Shown: one piece after another, positions 59,023 through 64,000 of the stretch
Position numbering within the stretch: position 1 is the stretch's first letter
Layout: the number at the start of each line of letters is the position of its first letter
Assembly: GCF_000006405.1 (NCBI RefSeq)
Contig: NW_003215631.1
Span: 69,999-133,998 of the forward strand
Length of the DNA stretch: 64,000 nucleotides
Direction of reading: 5' to 3'
Origin: Perkinsus marinus ATCC 50983
Lineage: Eukaryota; Perkinsozoa; Perkinsida; Perkinsidae
The notes under the pieces: generated by a model
Database searches by the model: none
What the model saw: only the letters and a program-made list of their open reading frames with translations
Told to the model about the DNA's origin: nothing
Program-made: the position numbers and the translations under genes

Positions 59023-62000
59023 ATGGGGTCGTCCGAACCATACGAGCCATTGTTGTTGCCGACCGCAACTGCTAGTACTGCATCTTCGGGAGATGACGAA
59101 GATATTGCTCGAGGAAGAGTAGTGGTATGCCCAGTGGACTCCCTACCGGATGACCTCTCTGAGAAGCGGCGGACAAAGTTCAGCATGCGTAATACTAGTG
59201 GGCGTGAGGCGTGCGGAGCTAACTGGGGCTGGGAAGTCGAATGAGTTCCGCTGTGGTTGGATTGTCTCAATGCTATCTAATACGTGAGAGGTCGACTGCA
59301 GTGAAACTCCGGGGATCATAATGAGCATTTTGCGCTTATTGAGACAGAGAACTAGAGGGAAATCTCTCCATAAAGTGTCCTGCTAGTTGGGCATGAGTCG
59401 CTCGCTAGCTCATCCTTACTATCCATCATTAATGGGTTCTTTCCTGTACTCATTATGGGAGTACAAGAATCCCTCAAAGTGAAGCGACATCATTGTATAG
59501 CCTCATATAGTCAGTCGGGCGACCATGGGGATATGTGTGTCTTACCTCATCTTGGTAAGGTACGTTTTTCCGTTACGCCGGCCCGGGATGGTTGATGTCT
59601 CTAGCGTATCTTGATCCGGGCAATCTAGAAGCCGACTTGCAATCAGGGGTAACCAACATTTCTCGAGTCGCGGAGGCGAATTATTACTTGGTTTTAGGTT
59701 TACACGGGTTTTCAATTGTCTTGGGTCATGCTGCTGGCTCATGCAGTCGGTCTTCTCCTGCAGTGTCTCAGCGCTAGGCTCGGTTTTGTAACTGGGAAGA
59801 GTCTTGCTCAGCATTGTAATTAGATTACTCTTTCGCTTTGGGGATTGGGGTGTACTTGTAGGTCGTCAAGGGTACGGACAGCGGACAGGCACAATATTGT
59901 GGATACTTACCGAAATTGCTATTATCGGCTCTGACATTCAGGTAGGGGTTTCGCTGGGAGTCGATTCAGCTCTGTGATTGATAGTAATCTATTTTGGTCT
60001 TTTGCGAGTTGTTTTTGGTCCACTGAAAAAACTGGTGTACTCACCGAAATTGGTTGTAAAATGTTGTTGTCAACTTGTTAGGGATACAAACTTGGATACC
60101 TTGATATTAGACATTCGAGTGGAAATACGTTCGTATTGAAAACGGTTGAAAAAATTCCTTTAGAGCGTGGGAAAATATGCACATAGTCAGCTACACGTAT
60201 TGGTGACAATATGAAAATTTCGAAATAAATTTCAGAAATTGATGTGAAAAATTTTGTTATCTAAACACTCCTACTCGAATTCGTGTGTGAACTTCTCTAA
60301 ATTGCGCGGAAACTCCTGAGCTAAGCTGAGGAAGCCGAATATATATTCGAATTCTACGTTCTCTCATAGGGAAGTGATAACAGAGTTGCACCGACACCAG
60401 CTCTGTCACTAGATTGAGAGGTTGATACGGTTTTGAACTATGTGAAAATTGCATGTATATCTATAAGACTATCAGAAATGAAGGAAAGGGTGAATAATAG
60501 AGCGCACAGAGTACGATTGTCCTCTCGCAGGAAGTATTGGGTTCCGCAGTGGCTTTCCGCCTGTTGTTTGGCATTCCTCTCTGGATGGGCTGTGTTATAA
60601 CAGCCGCTGATACTTTCACATTCTTGGCAGCCCAGTGAGTTCCCAAGATGTCGCTTCGGTGTTTGTTGCTACTGTTTTTCCTAGGTACCTGCATGGGACT
60701 CGAGTATTGGAAGGTTTTGTAGTGTCGGTCATAATGATAATGTGCGCTTGCTTCTTTGCCAACCTGGACATCGTCAAACCGGAACCGATCAATGTGGCAC
60801 TTGGTAGTACCTCTTGGTGGGGCTCATCTACGTTGACGGGATTGGTCGAAATTTGGATCCTTTTGCAAGCAGTGCTTGGAGAATTCTCTTCTTCTACTTG
60901 ATCACTGGTGGTTTCAGGGTTCCTGCCCTCCGTGGCTTCATATGCTGTTGTCCAAATGGTCGGAGTAGTCGGAGCTGTTATAATGCCCCATAACATTTAT
61001 CTCCACTCGGCCTTGATAAGCTCGACGCGCCGTATCGACCGGCGAAAGTAGTGCTCGCTCTACTGCGCTGATCTCTCCCAACTTCCCCATTCAGTCCTCG
61101 GGCTTTGGAGCAAGCCAATGTGTATTTCTCCTTGGATGCTGCGGTCGCTCTTGCAATTTCATTTTTCATAAATACAGCGATTATGACCAGCTTCGCGCAG
61201 GTGAGTTCGAGCCTTTTTCCGCTATTAGTGTAAAGGCATCATTCAGGGGTTCTTCTCTCCACATTGTGCGACGAACCCCTCCGGAACGCTCGGATGTAAT
61301 ACTGCAGCTGTAGAGGCCACCAGTGAGTGCGAGTTAGCTGTCTGCAGTTGCGTGAATTCTATGGGCCAGGAAGGTGAGAGATCGAGTGTGGATATCACGG
61401 GAACATTTTCTTGCAGGTTTCTGTACAGCTATTGGTCTTAGTAATGGAGGATCGGCTCTCGCTTCGCTAGTTGGCTCATCTGAGTTCGCAGCCACTCTCT
61501 TCGCAATAGGCGTTTTAGCAGCAGGACAAGCCAGCACTATGACCGGTGGTCGATCACTGAGTTGTCTTGTAATCATCAGTGGCTGTCCTCCTCATAGGCT
61601 CGCTCGCCGGTCAATACGTCATGGAAGGTTTCTTGGGACTGCGCATCCCGCTCTGGCTTCGATTGCTTGTGACGAGGTCAATAGCGCTGGTACAATGTAA
61701 AGACTTGTCTTAATGGAGGAATTATCCCCTTCAGGTCCCCGCCTTGTTTGTAGCCGTTTGGCAGAGTAGTGCCGCTGGGGAGTCAGCGGCTTCCCTGTCA
61801 GCGGTCAACGATTGGCTGAATATTCTCCAGTCGGTTCAACTACCATTCGCGCTCTTGCCGTTGTTGCATTTCGTCGGGGACCCGAAAGTCATGGGACATG
61901 TAGTAAACACCAGAATGAGTGGTGGAGATGAACTTAGTGCCTTCAGGATTGGGTGATTGGAAGGAGGCTCAAGATTATCTGCTGGGCGTGCGCGATTTCG

Positions 62001-62246
62001 CTCATTGTCATTAACGCGTATCTCCTGCATTCCCAACTCGCTAATATACAAGCAGGTGAGTCTTCACCAGCATACTATGTTTTCGGAGGCGAACTTTTAG
62101 GTACTTTCGTGCTTGTTTTGGGAGTGGCAGTGTTTTGTGGTTACCTTGTGTTAATGGCGACAGCAGTGCAGTCTGAGTTGAAAGCTTTTCTACGGTACAT
62201 TCGGTCCCCATGGATTTTGTGGCGCGCGACAAATTATCGCCGATAG
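59023..62246 (+). CDS. NRAMP-family divalent metal transporter
   Basis: Proton-coupled importer of Fe2+, Mn2+ and similar ions. ATG at 59023 ([18 protein letters not shown]) gives a cytosolic tail, then FSMR joins across a ~370-nt intron to [23 protein letters not shown], the TM1 metal-binding DPGN motif. Further helices in order: [31 protein letters not shown] with [25 protein letters not shown], then [17 protein letters not shown] (the TM6 MPH metal-binding motif), [29 protein letters not shown] (the family signature after TM8), [35 protein letters not shown], ending in two more helices and [11 protein letters not shown]. All signature metal ligands (D, N, M of DPGN and MPH) are present, so it should be functional. 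One intron (59942-60530) is 589 nt. Confidence 0.92.
60165..60356 (+). repeat. Interspersed repeat, copy C (in NRAMP intron)
   Basis: Third copy of the family seen at 52591 and 53771, more diverged: GGGAAAATATGCACATA, GGTGACAATATG, CTCGAATTCGTGTG, GGAAACTCCTGAG, GCTGAGGAAGCCGAATATATATTC. It lies in the 589-nt NRAMP intron, in the same orientation on the plus strand as copies A and B. Confidence 0.7.
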
Positions 62247-62650
62247 TGACCGTCCATTGAGTCTCCGTTAGAACTTTACGCGGAGCAGTGACCGCCATTG
62301 TTATCTTTTGCCAGTCTTATTAGTTGTTTTAATTTGATGCTCTCATAGAGTTGTGTTTAGTGGAAATTCCTACGTGATTTATACCGTACTTCTGGGAGGT
62401 TTCTCTCGATTCTCTCTCTGTTATCGACCTTCGCATCTTGCTCACTACTCGCATGCAAGCCCATTATCCCCACGAAAAGGTTCGGGTTAGGCCGTTCACT
62501 GGAACTTTTGCCAATCAGACGCTTCTATTACCTCCGGCCTCGATACCTTTAGTCTGTCATTTGTTCTCATAGATTTACCAGAACGGAAGAATCTCTGGCA
62601 TTCACACAGGGTTTTCTATGGGTTTTCGGCGGCCGTAGTGTGACGAAGTT
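62247..62650. other. Intergenic, nothing resolved
   Basis: About 400 bases between the NRAMP stop and the promoter elements of the next gene. No ORF, repeat or RNA gene is supported. Confidence 0.4.
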
Positions 62651-62681
62651 TATATAAGGCCCTGGGTTTTTATCCCCGTAG
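62651..62681 (+). promoter_or_regulatory. TATA-like box and AG acceptor upstream of FYV7
   Basis: TATATAAGG at 62651-62659 is followed by a pyrimidine-rich run ending in CCGTAG at 62681, and the ATG comes at 62714. This is the order expected of a core promoter plus spliced-leader acceptor. A TATA-like string alone is weak evidence in such a genome. Confidence 0.4.
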
Positions 62682-62713
62682 TTGATTCTCCGACATCCTT
62701 TGCTCCGTGCTGA

Positions 62714-63634
62714 ATGGCACCTCCTCGATCAAAGCCGTCTACGGGCTACAATGAGTTCAAGAAGAGGGAGAAGCAGCACAAGTTCCAGCGGAAAGCGAAA
62801 CAGATGAAGAAGTACCACGGACTTTGTTCCCTTCGATTCAGGCGATCGAAATCCGCATCAGGTACCATCGCATGCTCCAGCACGAGGACAAGTCTGAAAG
62901 TGTTAATACCGCTCGAGAGGACTACGAAGGTGGTCCTGAGCCCTCTTTAATGGTGATGAATGCTGTTTGTATCAGATCGTTTGTTCAACCCTTTTGGTAA
63001 ACCTCGCGTCACTGAGTCCACTCACGAGACGAAAGTTGTTGTGGACGAGAAACCGGTAGTTGAGGAGCCAACCGAGCCAGAACATAACATGGCCGAGGAC
63101 GAGGTGATTGACGAAGGTCTTCAGGCTGATAAGAAGGATGATGAGATTTTGGGTGAGCAAGAGACGAGAAGAGTACATTTCATAGGGAATTTTCAGATGA
63201 AATGCCTGCGGCCCCCGAGCCTACGAAACAAAGAAAAGGTGTCGATGTTAGAGAGAATCCGTTCAAGAAGGAACAGCGACAATACCAACAGCGGGAAGCA
63301 GGTAATCATCGATGTTGCTGTCATCGTTGGACCATATATCATTTCTCTGCTAGAGCGCGAGCGGAGAGAAAAGGAGATCGAAGAACGTGAAATAGAAATA
63401 AAAAACCAGAAAATTCGTTCGGCAAAAGCGAGGTGAACCTGAACTTGCTTCCCGAGCCTCCGCAGTAGTTAACCTCAGACGAGCACATGGACGTTTATTG
63501 TCGGCCAGAACGAAGAAGGGGCAGCCGAAGATGCACATGCAACTCGAAAGCATGATGAGAAGGTGGGGGCTACAGTGGATTTGGGATCGTCTCATCGACG
63601 TGGTAGGTACAAGAAGAAACAGCAGACGGACTGA
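62714..63634 (+). CDS. FYV7: rRNA-processing protein FYV7/CCDC59 family
   Basis: A small basic nucleolar factor needed for 18S rRNA maturation in yeast. ATG at 62714 (MAPPRSKPSTGYNEFKKREK) opens a lysine-rich region (HKFQRKAKQMKKYHG). An acidic middle follows (VVVDEKPVVEEPTEPEH, then ADKKDDEILGEQE), then PTKQRKGVDVRENPFKKEQ and a highly charged helix (RERREKEIEEREIEIKNQK). The last exon has the family's C-terminal signature LLSARTKKGQPKMHMQLES and, after a 44-nt intron, ends RYKKKQQTD at 63632-63634. Five introns keep phase from the acidic region onward; the join near 62830-62870 is less sure. The assignment rests on the RTKKGQP motif and overall composition. Confidence 0.7.
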
Positions 63635-63831
63635 TCGCTACTACTCATACACGCAAGCGTACGTAAATATCTATCAGTATCGAGGAGCCCATTCTGTTGT
63701 GTTGTTCGTAGCCTTTGCATGACCATTGAGTTCAGCGGGGTGCAGTTTTGAATCTATGGTGTCGGCCGACTGATTATCATTATCCGTGATAATCGTCACC
63801 GCTATTGCAGCTTTCCTATTTCTACCTAGGT
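63635..63831. other. Short intergenic region
   Basis: Under 200 bases between the FYV7-like stop and the next start codon. A pyrimidine-rich tract ending CTACCTAG at 63829, two bases before the ATG, looks like a spliced-leader acceptor. Confidence 0.4.
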
Positions 63832-63993
63832 ATGTCGAGTACCAACACTCCTTCCGCAAACGAGAGTGAAAACCCTTCAGTCGCGACTCTACCAGATCTT
63901 CAAGGATTGTATGATTCACCCGATGTCGATGACAAGATTGACGAGACTGGATGTAGATATCGGGGTGGATCTGGCGAGAGTATCCATCCATAG
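63832..63993 (+). CDS. First exon of a gene cut by the window edge
   Basis: ATG at 63832 gives a polar, acidic N terminus (MSSTNTPSANESENPSVATL, then DVDDKIDETG). The frame reaches a stop at 63991-63993, but GT dinucleotides before it offer donors, so the gene probably continues past the window. No family can be named from this fragment. Confidence 0.35.
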   Translation: MSSTNTPSANESENPSVATLPDLQGLYDSPDVDDKIDETGCRYRGGSGESIHP

Positions 63994-64000
63994 GTCAGAT

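Noticed and set aside
1-64000. tRNA, rRNA, CRISPR or large autonomous transposon
   Set aside because: I looked for cloverleaf-type signals, long direct repeats with regular spacers and reverse-transcriptase or transposase motifs, and saw none convincing by eye.

Overview
This window looks like nuclear DNA from an intron-dense unicellular eukaryote, most likely an alveolate close to Perkinsus. Nearly every conserved gene is cut by many short GT-AG introns of about 35-60 nt. Proteins have to be read by hopping between frames, so long open frames are the exception. Several genes begin a few bases after a pyrimidine-rich AG acceptor, as expected where mRNAs receive a trans-spliced leader. A B9-domain transition-zone protein implies a flagellated stage. 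The organism call is inferred from gene architecture; I could not search any database. Two runs of exactly 100 N (1102-1201, 15703-15802) are assembly gaps, and each removes the N-terminal part of a gene.

Layout. 0.4-3.2 kb: a small unknown spliced gene, the 3' part of B9D1, and coding-like DNA whose exons I could not join. 3.2-5.7 kb: CCT5 (chaperonin epsilon). 6.7-12.6 kb: PP4R3/SMEK, a phosphatase-4 regulatory subunit. 13.0-15.6 kb: an unknown charged protein, a STEEP1/CXorf56-like gene and a possible RPA34-like gene. 15.6-22.1 kb: exportin-1/CRM1, with a gap near its N terminus. 22.1-28.5 kb: lineage-specific material with a minus-strand acidic repeat protein, a two-exon fragment, an intronless ORF of at least 374 aa and a minus-strand unknown. 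28.6-31.0 kb (minus): a mitochondrial protein of unknown function, divergent from RPL19 (31.3-32.1 kb). 33.0-38.7 kb: a minus-strand run of a coiled-coil protein, a delta-9 acyl-CoA desaturase and a PPPDE/DeSI thiol peptidase. 40.4-42.7 kb: casein kinase 1. 43.3-47.1 kb: a predicted membrane-anchored protein with two tandem purple acid phosphatase domains. 47.8-49.5 kb: two unknown membrane or organellar proteins. 49.6-56.2 kb (minus): Listerin/LTN1. 57.0-57.8 kb: SKP1. 59.0-62.2 kb: an NRAMP metal transporter. 62.7-63.6 kb: a FYV7/CCDC59 ribosome-biogenesis factor. The last ~170 bases start another gene.

Most genes are unlinked housekeeping functions: protein folding and quality control (CCT5, LTN1, SKP1, DeSI), nuclear export (CRM1), ribosome synthesis (RPL19, FYV7, possibly RPA34), signalling (CK1, PP4R3), lipid desaturation and metal uptake. 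I see no operon-like functional cluster, no CRISPR array, no tRNA or rRNA gene and no recognisable large transposon.

The most unusual items are the double-headed acid phosphatase, a ~180-bp interspersed repeat present three times (always inside an enlarged intron), two different 15-bp coding minisatellites side by side, and an intronless lineage-specific ORF amid intron-rich genes. I did not find evidence for a wholly new molecular system.
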